Below, in pieces: positions 1 to 11,399 of a DNA stretch of 64,000 bases. The DNA is from Tribonema minus (Eukaryota > Sar > Xanthophyceae > Tribonematales > Tribonemataceae), in the NCBI GenBank assembly GCA_017506865.1, contig JAFCMP010000390.1:372001-436000 (forward strand), given 5' to 3'. A program made the translations under genes and the position numbers. The number at the start of each line of letters is the position of its first letter. The first letter of the stretch is position 1. The notes beneath the pieces are model-generated. The model ran no database searches, was not told where the DNA came from, and was given only the letters and a program-made list of their open reading frames with translations.

Positions 1-49
1 GGATACACTCAAGGCTGCTGCCGCACGCCTGGTGAACGGTCGCAAGTGA
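1..49 (+). CDS. Possible terminal exon of an unidentified + strand gene (partial)
   Basis: From base 2 an open frame runs DTLKAAAARLVNGRK and ends at a TGA at 47-49. The codons are GC-rich at third positions and the short peptide is amphipathic, as in the tail of a real protein. It would be the last exon of a gene entering from the left and would converge with the heat shock factor gene, whose stop lies at 244-246 on the other strand. Nothing identifies the family. Sixteen codons are too few for certainty, so this is a suggestion only. Confidence 0.3.
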   Translation, partial: DTLKAAAARLVNGRK

Positions 50-243
50 ACGATGCTCGGCAAAACCAGCGCACCACTGCACTACTCGGCGTCCGCACCA
101 GCTACAGGTGTGATCCGCCGTGCGCATGCCTCACAGGGCCGCCGTCTCCAACGTCGCGGAGAGCGCATGCAGACGATGCTGCCCCGCAAAGCACTCTTGT
201 ACTCAGGCTGCTGCAGCACCGCTGGTGCGCACGCTGCCCTCCG

Positions 244-3200
244 CTACTGCGCAGCGCAGCGCCGCCGCGGAAGGCAGTCGCCCCTCACCTCGTGCGAGCC
301 CACGACTTCCGCACGCTCCGCCGCGCCTCGCCTGGCGCGCTTGTGCGGCGGCGCGCCGCTGCCTCCGTCGGCGTCGGCGCCCCGCAGGCGGCTGTTGCTG
401 CCGCTGCTGGTACCGTCGCATCTGTCGCGTCTGCTGAACGGGCAGGCGACGGGCGTGCGAGGGGGGGGGGGGGGGGGGGCATGAGCCATCCTGCACGACG
501 GTTGCTGTCACTGCGGGCGTCGCTACCGTGCGAGCGCTGTGATGATTGTTGGTGCCCATGGCCCTCAATTGCAGTGGCCGGGCTTTGACGCGCGCTGTCA
601 CGATGGCCGTTCCAGTTGCAAGGGCAGCGCTGTGCCACCGCTGCAGTATAGGCATAACCTACATGTGCATATTACGGTCTGAACCCATCGCACGATATAG
701 GCAGCGCCCTTCAACGCACTTCTGAGGCATCTCTAAGTTGCGCGTGAGCCTCGTCCCTGACTGCCGCCCGACAGACTGCCGACGGGCAGTCCGCCGCCAA
801 TACACTAGCATGAAGCGTCGCACCGATGCACCACCCCTGCTTCTGCGCCCTGACGCACGCCGCAGCAGCCGCAGCACGGTTCTTCGCAGTCACAACCGCT
901 CGTGCCAGGTGAGTGCTGCACCAGCACAGCAGCGGTGCAGGGCAGCACAGGCGACAGGCCCCGAGACTTGCCTAGGTGGCGCCGCAGCATCGCAGTCGCC
1001 GCCGCCGCCGCCGTCGTCACGAGCGTCGCCATCAGCAGCGACGCCGCCGCCTCCGCCTGCGCGCTCCGGTGGCGCCGCCGCGCGCACGTCACGCACGCCG
1101 CCTTGCGGCCGCTCGGAGGAGATGTGCTGCGGCAGAGCAAGCGCGGCCGGGTGCTGCGCCTGCATGGGCGGCTGCAGCCGCGGCGGCGAGGAGGAAAAGT
1201 CAGCGTCAGCGGCGAAGAGGAACGTCGGCAAGGGCGTGCGCGTGCGGCGCCTGCGGCGCTGAGAGGAGTTCAATAGCGTGCAGCCGATCTCGCATAGAGC
1301 GAGGGAAGCGACGTGCGTACTGCTTTCCGTCGCCGCCCGGCAGCTTGCCGTCGCTGCACAACAGTGCGCTTGCAAGTGCGCGCGGTTCTGGCGCTCAGGT
1401 CCGACGCCCGCATGCGCTCGGCAGCAGCTTCGCTTGACGTTCGCAAGTGGTGATGCGGCGTGCGAGAAATTGCAACTCGCGCACGCCCCATGGCCGCTCT
1501 GCCCGCTGCGAAGCTCATGCAGCGCGTGCGCGGACCACACCGACCGGTGGCAGCGTGATGGGAAGATAATCCGAAACCTCCGGAAAGCAGAAGGACGCCT
1601 GAACCAAAGACAGCAGCCGCTGACGCACGCAAAAGTGCGTTCTGCAATGCCTCAGGCGCGCTGAGCCTCTAACGTGCGGAGCCCCGCGCTCCACTTACCC
1701 AGTCCTGGCCGCAGCGCGTTGCCAGCTCCAGCAGCGCAATGCGCGGCAGCAGCGCTCCAGAGGGCTGCTGCAGCGCGGGCGCGGCGCAGGGCGGCGCCTC
1801 CGCCGCTGCCGCTGCGGACGCAGCACGCTTGCGCTTCAACGGGTGCTGCTGCTGCTGCTGCTGCTGTTGATGTGCCTCTCCACCGCAGCACGCCTCTTCC
1901 GCCTCGGCCGGCGCCGCAGCCTCACGCGTCTCCTGCCGTCTCCGCCCCTGCGGGCTGAGCGCATGCTCCGCTGCGCTCATACTTGGCGTGCCAGCACCGC
2001 TCGCGTCAGAGCTAATGTTGCGCGCGCACGAAGCAAGCCGCTGCTGCTGCTGCTGCAAGTCCTGCAGCTGCTGCCGCTGCTGCAGCGGCTGCCACGGCGA
2101 CCGCTGCCCGTCGCCGCTGCGCCAGCCATCAGCGCGCGCTTCGCCACCGGCAGAGTCAGCTTCCGTTTGCTTCGGCACCCGATCGATGAGCCCCTGCGGT
2201 GGCTGCTCTTGCGCCTGACTGCGCGACCCCGTGCCACCGCCGCCCCCCCCGCCCCCCCTCTCACCGAAGCCCTGCGGCTGCAGCTGGTGCTGGCCGTGCG
2301 GCGCCAGCAGCAGCGGCGACGCCAGCGGCCGCGGCGCCGGCGGCGTGCGCTCGTCGCCGAGGATCGCCGGCGCGCGCGGCTCCACGGGCATGGGGCGCAC
2401 GGCGTCGTACGGAGCGCCGCTGCGCCACTGCGGCGGCGGCCACGAGGGCGCGCCCACGTGCCACGCGGCCGGGCGCGCGCGCGGCGGATTCTGCGCAGCG
2501 CCACGCGGGCGGCAGCGGTCGCGGAGGGGAGGCGCGGCCAGAGCAGTCAGTCGCGCGCTCTTGTGTTGCGGCTGAGGCGCGCAGAGGCTGATGGCGCATG
2601 CGCAGCAGTGGCAGCAGCAGAATGCGACTGTGACGCGCACACTGACACGCCACACTGGACTCGCGCGTGCGCATGGTGTGCGAGCAGCACGCGCACCCAC
2701 AGCAGCCGCGCGCGCAGCGCAGAGCACGCTGTCGGTGCTGTGGCCCCTCGAGCATCGGCAAGCCCACGACTGCGTCGTGTGCCTGCAGCGTCATCCACTC
2801 ACCGTCGCCGCGTGCGCCTGCGCCGCCTGCCGCGTGTGCCCGCCGCCGCTGCCGCCGCTATCGCCTCTAGATAACGGCATGACGCCGGCCGCAAAGTGCG
2901 AGGGTGCCGACACCCCCGCCGCTGCTGCTGCCGTGCTTGACAAGGGCCAAGCGCCGCCGTTCTGCTGAGCAGCGCTGCCGTGATGGGAGCTGCCGCCGTG
3001 CCACGCGGCGCTGCCGCCGCCGTGCGGAGCGGGCCAGGCGAACCCTGCCGCTGCGGCGCCGGCAGGCGCGGCGTCGCGTGTGTGCAGCGGCCAAGCAGGC
3101 GAGTGCGCAGGCCTGCTGTCGGCGCCCGAGGCCTCGCTGCCGCTGCTGCTGCTGCGGGTGCTGCCGCCGCCGCTGCTGCCGCTGAGGTGCGCGGCGGATG

Positions 3201-6200
3201 GCGACGGCGGCGGCGGCGCTGCGGACGGCGGGCCCGCGCGGCCGCCAATGACGGCGCCGATGCCGGGCAGCAGCTGGTGGTGCAGCAGCGGCAGGCGGAA
3301 GCACTGCGCGCACGCGGGCAGACAGCGGGGGGCGGCGCAGGCATTTCAGCGTGTGGGTCCAGTATGGCGGCGCAGCGGTGAATTACCAGCTCCAGCATCA
3401 GGCAGCTGATGGTCGGAGGCGTGCGTGGCACAGCATTGTGCTGCTGCCGCCGGCTCCACCTTCAACGCTCATGGGGAGAGCACAAGTGCGCAGGCAGCTC
3501 TCACACGCTGCGGTGACGGCAACTGAGCGATTGGCGCTCCCCGATGCATCAATCACGCCGCACGGAAGCTTCGCGCACACCGCGCCGTCGCGTGTCATGG
3601 CGCAGCGCGGTCGCCGTCGCGCTGCGTACGGCCGCGGCCATCGCATTTGAGCGCGACGCCGCCACGCGGCAGCGAACGCGCTCGCTGAACACGTCACCAG
3701 TCATGTCGGCGACGCTGTCATGTTCACATGCGCGCAGGCAGGCAGCCTACGCACATACATACATACCTGCCGCTCGTGGGCCCTGGGCAGCGGGCCGCCC
3801 GCGCTCCACGCCGCCGTCGCCCAGTGGTAGGGCTGCGCCGCGTGGTCCGGCGGCTTGCTGCCGTCGACGGCGAGCGCGTGCCGCTGCTGCTGCTGGTGGC
3901 GGTGCGGGCGTGCAGACGCGCGGCGGACGGCAGCAGCGGCGGCCATCGCTGTGAGTGTTTGTCTTGCCGCATGGCGAGGACACAGGAGTTTGGCTGCGGC
4001 AGCAACACACTCGCTGCAGATGTAAGCGTGCATCAAGTTGTAGCGTCACTGCGCATACATCCTGAAGTAAACTGCTTACTGCCACCTGCTGCAAGGCGTG
4101 CTGCTGCTCTTTCCTCAGTGTCGATAGCAGCCTTTCGCTTCCTGACTGCTGCTGCTGCTGCTGCCACTTCGTCGATTGCCAGCTGCTGCATGTGTGCTGG
4201 CAGGTCCTCCTTGCGGCTGCATTGTTTGATGCCTTGCCCTGCAGCTCCCGTGATGTGCGCCACTAGCTGATGCAGCTGCTGTTCGCAGGAGATGCACTGC
4301 CATGCATCGGAACTAGTGGCGCTTGCGGTGAACAGCTTCCACGAGGCCTTCCTGTTTTTCAGGCACGATGCGAAAGAGCTTTCATCAGCGAACGCCCCTC
4401 CTTGCTCGCTCGAGCTCGCTCGCCTGGCGCGCTAATGGTCACTGTTGAAGCATGTAAAACTCCAACAAGACCTTCAACTTCAAGCCCTAGCCGTGACCGC
4501 CGTGAGTGTGCGGAGTTTCATACCTCAGGGTCCTCACGGGAGAGTCCTGGACTCCTGTAAGAGCCTCGGAGAGCAGTAATTGACAGCGCTGCCCCCCCCC
4601 TGCGCGACGCTGTCACATTCACATGCGTCATGGCGAGAGAGCCAACGACCCTGCATACCTACATACCTGCCGCTCGTGGGCCCTGGGCAGCGGGCCGCCC
4701 GCGCTCCACAGCGCCGTCGCCCAGTGGTAGGGCTGCGCCGCGTGATCCGGCTGCGTGCTGCGCTCGACGGTCAGCGCCTGCTGCTGCTGGTGCTGCTGCT
4801 GGTACTGGTGCTGCTGCTGGTGCTGGTGCTGGTGCTGGTGCTGCTGGTGGTGGTGGTGGTGGACGCGTGCCTGCTGCTGCTGCTGCGGGCGAGGGGGGGG
4901 GGGGGCAGCAGCAGCGGCGACCATCACTGTGAGCGGCATGCGCACGCCAGGTGCACATAGCTCATGCGATCGCGACACAGCGCAACACAAGGCAGTAAGT
5001 TGCCTGCTCCAAAGTGCGCGAACGCGTACCAGCAAGCCTACATTTGTCCGCGTGCGTGTGCTGGCGCAGACTGCAGGCGAGCTCAGCACAGGCGCGGCAT
5101 GTGCAGGCCGCATGCACATGCCGAGCGCACACCTCAAACAAGGGCACAGCATGAACTCCGATGGGCACCATGTTCAGTTCAAGTATGACAGCAGCCTCGC
5201 GCACCTGCGTGGAGCAGTAGTGCGCGGCGTCCGCAGCGACCCAGGCAGCATGCTGACTGCCGCCCCTCCCCCCTTCGATGCTGCCAAGGGGGGCCTTGGC
5301 GTCTTCAGAGTACATCAGTACCTGCGTGCGCAGCGGCAACGCAGAGCGAGCAGCGACCTTCCATCAGACCATTGCGAGACCGCGGGGGTGCGGAGCGCAG
5401 CGGAAACACACAAAGCCGCGTGCAGCGCTGCAGTGAACCATTGTTATTGCGAGGTACGCAGACATGGCTGCAGCAGATGCAGCCGCAACAGCAGCAGCAC
5501 CACCACCAGCTGCAGCAGCAGCAGCAGCAACAGCAGCACAATTTGGACTCAGCGCAGCCAGAGGCCCCCCCTTTAAGCACGCGTCATGGCGGCGGCGGCC
5601 GTGCCTCACGTGCAAGCGCTAGCACGCTGTAGCAACGCGCATGCGTGCAGCCCGCCGAGAGCAGCGACTCACAGGTGCCGCCCTGTCGCCGGCCGGCGCC
5701 AGCTGCTGCGCCGCCGCGTGTGCGTGGGGGTGGTAGTGCACCTGCGCGTGCGCGCAGCGAGCTTAGGGTTAGGTCTAGGTTAGGTTTAGGAGGCGATGGG
5801 CGCAGGCGTGTGTACGGGTCAGGCGTCAGCGCCAGCCGCGCTCGACGCCAGTGCGCGGAGATGCGCGCAGCGGGCGCTGCGTGCAATGCGCACGGCGCCG
5901 CGGCTCGGCGCCCCGCACGACCTCCACATGTGTGAACAGGTTCCGATGAGGACTGACTGATGATTGCCCCTGGGCTCTTGCTGTGCAGTGCCAGCTCTGA
6001 GGGTCATGACGCCCACCACACGGGAGTCACATCTATACGTGCCGCAGGCCCTTCTGCAAGCGGGGGGTACATGCGCATGATGGGTACCGAGAGAGCGCTG
6101 CCGGCGTCAACGGCCGCAGCCGCTACGACCTCGGCGCGGACGGTTCGCGCCCTGCTTCATCGCGGAGAGCAGGTACCTAGGGTACGTCGACAGTTGTCAG

Positions 6201-9117
6201 CCAATGGCAAGCCCGTGCCACGCGGCAACACGCCTGAGAAGACGACACATACAACCAGCAGCTGCTGACGCGCGGCCCACAAATGTGGTGAGTGGCGCTT
6301 CTGGAGCAGCGTTGGCGCACCTGGTACGGGTACACGACGGCGCCGAACGCGCGCTGGCAGCCCGGCGGCACGCCGTGCAGCGCGAAAGCGGCGGCGTACG
6401 TGTCGCCGGCGGCAGCAGCGCGCTCCGCCGGCAGCAGGTTCTGCACCATGTCGTGCAACTGCGCGTGCGCCGCGGCGGGTGCTGCGGCTGCGTCTGCGGC
6501 GGCAGCGAGGCAGCGGGCACGTGCATATAAGGACGTGCGCAAGTGCGCAATGCCACTCTTGTTGCACGGATACGTCACGTGCTCTCTCTGCGAGCGCAGA
6601 ACCGGAGATGGTGCTGCGGCGCAGGGGGCGCAACACGCCGCTGTCAGGGGGGAGGGTCATTAGGGCGCACCCGGCAAATGCGGCGCTGCCACCTGACGGC
6701 GATGCACGAGAATAGCAGTGCTTGAAACGACGAGAGCGTGCAGCAGGCACGGCGGATTACAGAGAAGGGTGCCAAATGCGCCTGCTTCATCCTCGCCGCC
6801 ACCGCGCACCACGCTGCAGGCCTGGCGCATACTGAAGCAGGTCAGCGCAGTTCATGCCCGCTGCCTGACATCAGCCAGCCCCGCTCCCCGCCACCCCCCA
6901 TTCCCCGCCATGTGCGTGGTTTGACGTCCGGCGTCCGTTGCACAACAGCCGAAGCAGCGGAGTCCGGCGCGCTCGGACGCTCTCTGTGCACCTTGGGGCA
7001 AGCAGCATGACAGCGTTCGTCCATCACCGAAAAGTAGCGAGCAGACCCACCTGCTGCGCGCACGCGGCTCGCGGGCCGCGTGCAGCTGGCCGCTGCCGCC
7101 GCGCCCGGCTCGTGCGCATCGCGCTGCTGCGCGCCGGGCCGCTGCTTTCCGTCCGCCGCCGCGACCTCCGCCGGCTGCTGCTGCTGCTGCTGCGGCGGCG
7201 GCTCCTCGTCATTGCTGAGGCATGATAGGGCACGTGCGGGACACGCCTTCCCAAGATGAAAGGAAGATCCGCCGCAAGCGCGCGTGGACAGCGATGCCAG
7301 CACCACAGAATTGTACATGGCTTGCCTCGGCTCAGGAGGTCGTGGCCGCTTGCGGGCGTGAGCGGCGCCATTTTGAGCACATGCCTCACGCGTTGGAGTG
7401 GCACGTCAGCACAACAGCTGCGACGCACTGGGACCCGCACCCGCACCGAAGAGCTCCCGCCCCGCCCTGCGCAGACACTCATGGCATCAGTGCTCGCGCC
7501 CCACACTCGCACTCTGCTCTGTCGGCGCGCGTCTCGCTGACGGCATTGCACTGAAATCACGGGCGGGCGCTGCATATGCATATACTTCTGAAGTACTGAA
7601 CAAAACGCAGCGCGCGCCAGCTTACCCGCACGCCGGCGACTCCCGTCCGCGGTCCGCCGCCTGTCGCGCCTTCCGCCGCCGCTGCGGCAGCCGTGATATG
7701 TTCTGCGGACAGTACAGCAGCAGCAGGGCGCGTTCAGCTGCGTCAGTCTCGCGGCGCCGCTCATCATAGGCATCTGCTGTCAAACACAGGCCCGCGTCAG
7801 CGCTGAGTCTCTCGCGCATCGCAATCACATGGCATGTGCATGCTGGCACCGCCGCGCCCCGCGGCGCCCTCGACAGTGGCGCCCCTGCGCGCCGAGCTGC
7901 GCCGCGAGCAGCGATGCTGCGCAGTGAGCCGCTGAAGCACGGCAATGCTTGAAGCCGCAGAGCGCGTCCGCCACACCGCACACCACGCCCCCCCCATCCG
8001 GCGCGCTGCGCGCGGCGCGCCTCCGCACACGCCGTATGCACCTGCACGTTGTCGGGTGCGTCGCGCTGGAACAGCTCGTGCGCGTACGCGCCCGCGTCCT
8101 CGCCGCGCGACACCTGCGGCGCGGCAGCGGCAGCGAGCGGCGCGGCTGTGGGGGCGGCGGCGGCAGCGCTCGCGCAAGGGGGGCGCCGTGGAGGCACCGA
8201 GGTGCACGGTCTGATCATCGCCGTGGCCAGGCAGCGGGCAGCGATTGGCGACAGCGCGGGTGCAGATGCGCGGCAGGCGGCGCAAGCGCGCGCGCGGGGG
8301 GTTACTGGCGCGTACCATCCGTTGTCGGCAGCACAGGCGCATGCTCGACCAGATGCGGCGAAAGGGCGCGCTGTCATTCACGGGCGTGTGTAACGTACCT
8401 TGCGGAAGCCGTAGAGATTCAGCTGGCGCTGGAAGCTCGAGAGCCGGTTGTGTTTGAAGTGCCGCTGCAGGATCTCATTGGCAAACCGATCGGAGTCCTG
8501 CACGGCAGAGACGATGGGCAGCACGTAAGACGGCAGGGGTGACGGCAGGCATTGCAGCGCCACTGAGGAGTCAGAAAGTTAGCGAGGACAGTGCACAGAA
8601 GCGGCGTCCGCCCGACCAGACTTGAAGTGCACAGTTACAGCACTTGAACTTTGCGTCATGAGACAGTTCATGACACGTCACTTTATATGCAACAAGCACT
8701 CACTTTGATGATGAAGCCCTTCCCGCTCGCGGTCCAGCTTACAATGTCGTTGTTGAGGCCACCCAGGATTTCAACCAGGGCTGATATAAACAGGGCTGGA
8801 GCCTGCAAGTGCAAAAGCAGCACACATGACATCTGCATTGTGGGGTTCCGTTCGGTCGTGACGCATGATGACGACAGAAGAAGAATCCAGAAGACCAGCA
8901 GTATTGCTGCTATTGCTGCTGCCAGTACTTTGATGCATTGTGTGTCACTTACCCCGCGTTTGCATGGCGCCCCTCCAGCTCCTCCGGCAGGGGTACTTGG
9001 AGTATCATACTCTGGCGCCGGCCAGGCAAGCGCTTCCACTGCTGCCGCTGCACTCATCACTGCCGCCCCATCTGTAGCGCCAGCGTTCACGGCTCCGCCA
9101 CTCCCTCGCAGCTCCAT
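244..9117 (-). CDS. HSF: Heat shock transcription factor (HSF), multi-exon
   Basis: Nuclear DNA-binding activator of heat-shock genes. The ATG at 9117 follows an in-frame TGA upstream. Exons (high to low): 9117-8953, 8802-8704, 8497-8399, 8113-8042, 7702-7626, 7214-7051, 6493-6321, 5741-5673 and 5321-5205 (less certain), 4926-4667 or 3948-3767 (duplicated exon), 3303-2803, 2571-1699, 1258-972, 433-244. Exons 2-5 spell a complete HSF DNA-binding domain: [20 protein letters not shown], then [20 protein letters not shown], then [13 protein letters not shown], then the [15 protein letters not shown] wing, then a basic QRRRK. No clear leucine-heptad HR-A/B follows. The remainder is Ala/Gln/Pro/His-rich, with an NLS-like PLKRKR before the end of the 873 nt exon and HKRARRG in the last exon. 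The intron after 972 has a GC donor (TAG|GCAAGT). Phases agree everywhere except between exon 9 (ends phase 0) and the duplicated exon (starts phase 1), so a small exon or an altered boundary is missing there. Total is about 1,050 aa. The family call is firm; the 3' half is a hand-built model. Confidence 0.85.
3708..4935 (-). repeat. Duplicated HSF exon pair (copies 4926-4667 and 3948-3767)
   Basis: Two copies of one exon lie about 0.95 kb apart. Both start after a CTCACAG acceptor, both encode [11 protein letters not shown] followed by [14 protein letters not shown], and both end at a GTATGT or GTATGTA donor. The last ~90 coding bases and the flanking donor are nearly identical, and similarity extends past the donor to a shared GACGCTGTCA stretch near 3710 and 4605. 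The upstream part differs: the 5' copy carries a long His/Gln repeat absent from the other. Both copies start in phase 1 and end in phase 0, so using either one keeps the downstream frame open, while using both in series changes it. Confidence 0.8.
5764..5792 (+). repeat. Interstitial telomere-like repeat in an HSF intron
   Basis: A degenerate run of TTAGGG/TTTAGG/TCTAGG units, about 29 bases, sits in the intron just upstream (in gene direction) of the 5741-5673 HSF exon. The units are imperfect, so this is either an old telomere insertion or repair patch, or a simple-sequence expansion. Confidence 0.6.
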
Positions 9118-9525
9118 CTGCCTGTTGTTCAGTCAGGAAATCTGCTGTTTCTGCGGCAACTGCCTCCCGGCTGAGGACTACAATGACGCTGACGCTGACG
9201 CTGAGTGCAGCACTGGTGAAGTAGGAGCCGCTGCCATGCATAAGCTGACAACTGAAGCCAGACAATTACAATTGCCTGACTACTACTGGCGTCATCATGA
9301 TGTACGACGGTGCCCAAGTCTGGTTAAGAATGGCCCACACATAGAGTGTGAATGGCGTCGTCGAAGGACGTCCAAGACCTTCGCCATCTGCTCTACTTCA
9401 GCGCCTGTCCATCTCAAGAGGCAGCAGAGCTTTCCTTTCGCCTCCCCCCCTTTTTTTTGGGGGAAAGCGAAACGGCACAAAACAGTGACAACACCAACAC
9501 TAGCACTAACATACTGGCTCGCAGT

Positions 9526-9567
9526 ACACACCTAGGTGAGCGCGACACACACCTAGGCAAGCGCGAG
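9526..9567 (+). repeat. 21-nt direct repeat upstream of HSF
   Basis: Two tandem copies of a 21-nt unit sharing ACACACCTAGG and AGCGCGA lie about 410 bp upstream of the HSF start codon. The position allows a promoter role, but nothing in the sequence identifies a bound factor. Confidence 0.5.
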
Positions 9568-11127
9568 ATTTCCGCCGCAGCGACAGGCAGCCCCAGTATT
9601 CCGCGCGCGTCGCTGGCACAAACAGACGCCAACAAGAACTACAGCATTTGAAGAAAAGGCGCGCCTGCAGGCGCTGAATTGCAAGGCGTGGACCAAACAA
9701 GGCACGTCTTTGACCTAACGACTTGGGAGGATGATGAGCCTTGTGACCAACACGCGCCTGCAGGAGTGCAGCGCCGTATCTTACTTCCCTACGCTGGCAG
9801 CTGCGAGCCGTTCTGATCTGTTGTTAGGGTGCTCAAGAGTGCCGCAACGACACGATACGATCAATTGGTTGTCTACATGTACATCATGAGCGGGCATGTA
9901 GAAACTCAGACTGCATATTAGTCACAGGTGGTGGTTCAGAAGCAGGCTAAAGCCTGGGCTTTTTTTTTTTGCAAAGGCTAAGAATAAACAACTGAGTTTG
10001 TTCTGTTTTCGTTCGTTCGATATCGTGTTCTTCAAGGCAGGCTCCCAAGCAGGAGGTGCGGCGTCCGATGCCACATAATTGCAGCAGCACCATCATGATG
10101 TGCAACACGCAAGGACCGACTCACCGCCCTATGTAATAGTACACGGTGCAAAACAGGATCACATGTCGGGTGGATGAGAAGCACCCAATGAGCCAAGGTT
10201 CATGCAATCATGTTTGATGCGTCTGTAGAGCACCATGAAGTGCGAAATGGTATCATCGGAACATACAAAGGTGGCGGTCTAGCGCCGCCAGGACCATTCA
10301 GGCATTTTTAGCCTCGTCAGCCCGAACAGTCAGGAACGCACTGCATGCATGCAACGCACTGCATGCACGCCTGTGCGGTTGTCCTCAAACCAGGGCTTGC
10401 TGCGACCACGGCCGCTCAAAGTTGCTCAGGCACGACACCTACGTACTCACCCAGGGCGGGAGAGGAAGGCATGTATCTTCATGGCTGGCAGAAATTCTCT
10501 TCTTGAGTACATCACAAGCATTGCCTCTCTACAGGGAGCAGGTGGTAGTACAAGGAAAACGCATCGCTGTTCAAGTCTGTGATCGCTGGCAGGACGTGTT
10601 GGTGGACCTGCTTTGACACAGCAAGGACTACGTCTCTGCCTTGCGCATGCGCTTCGCTATCACTCAAAGATGGGGCTTACTGTAGCCGCCAATGCGCAAG
10701 AGCTCTCCTGTGCAAATGCGTCCGTCGCCTGAACCACCGTTGTCTTTTGCCCGCCGTTCTGCTCGGGTCGCCTTTGTGCGTGCCAGATTGCAAATTGCGT
10801 TCGTTGCCCGAAACAAGATGAGGCACATCATCATCGTCTGCGGCAGATCCTCCCAGTCGACTATGCATCAAGTACCACCTTCATTCCAGCGTATCGCAGC
10901 ATCCGCGCATCCGCTGCTTTGACATTCACAACAATTGCAGCACACACTCATCACCTGCAGGCCAGGATGCTCAAAAAGCCTGCATGTGCAGCCAGCGCCA
11001 TCATCCTGCCGCTCTCTCTCGCCCGATGTGATTCCTGGCCCAAAAACTCCTGGCAGGCGGTGACTTCGCAGAGGCTTCCAACATACCCGGCGTCGGGTTG
11101 CGTGGGCGCGCCGGGTACATTTGCTTC

Positions 11128-11245
11128 GGCGCCCCGGGTACATTCGCCGTCCATATCTTCGTGAGCAAGCCAACTTCAACTATTTAGGCGCCCCGGGTAC
11201 ATTCGCCGTCCATATCTTCGTGAGCAAGCCAACTTCAACTATCTA
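11128..11245 (+). repeat. 59-nt tandem duplication
   Basis: A unit beginning GGCGCCCCGGGTACATTCGC and ending with AACTTCAACTAT is repeated with a 59-nt period (11128-11186 and 11187-11245), almost without change. A third, shorter GCGCCGGGTACATT lies just before it at about 11107. The block lies 155-270 bp upstream of the ATG at 11400, in the presumed promoter of that gene. Confidence 0.85.
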
Positions 11246-11399
11246 AATACGATCCAATTAACCACGCACCGGTGTTCTGAATTCGAGACCAGCGTCGACT
11301 CCACCGGTTGTACGGTTGTCGCTGAAAGACCTGTGCAGCTGGAGTGTGCATACCTCATTCGATCACAGCGCTGACTCTCTCATACGTAGCGACGCCGAG

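Larger units (their letters stand above)
9118..11399. other. Intergenic region between HSF and the coiled-coil gene
   Basis: This 2.3 kb stretch separates two divergent genes and must hold both promoters. Within about 450 bp of the HSF start are a C8/T8 homopolymer block (about 9447-9462) and a 21-nt direct repeat containing ACACACCTAGG (9526-9567). A T10 run lies near 9961. No family-recognisable coding exon was found. One open frame at 10422-10616 ends in the protein-like stretch QVVVQGKRIAVQVCDRW directly after an acceptor-like CTCTACAG, but no partner exon or start was recognised. Confidence 0.5.

Noticed and set aside
1843-2874. 343-codon + strand open frame
   Set aside because: Opposite-strand shadow of the HSF 2571-1699 and 3303-2803 exons. 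It is Arg/Ala-rich because of GC-rich antisense codons and matches no family.
5372-5632. Gln-rich + strand frame (QQQQ/HHH)
   Set aside because: A CAG-type repeat read on the strand opposite HSF. Simple-sequence repeats keep frames open by chance.
8651-9535. 294-codon + strand open frame
   Set aside because: Lies antisense to HSF exons 1-2, whose minus-strand frame encodes a clear DNA-binding domain.
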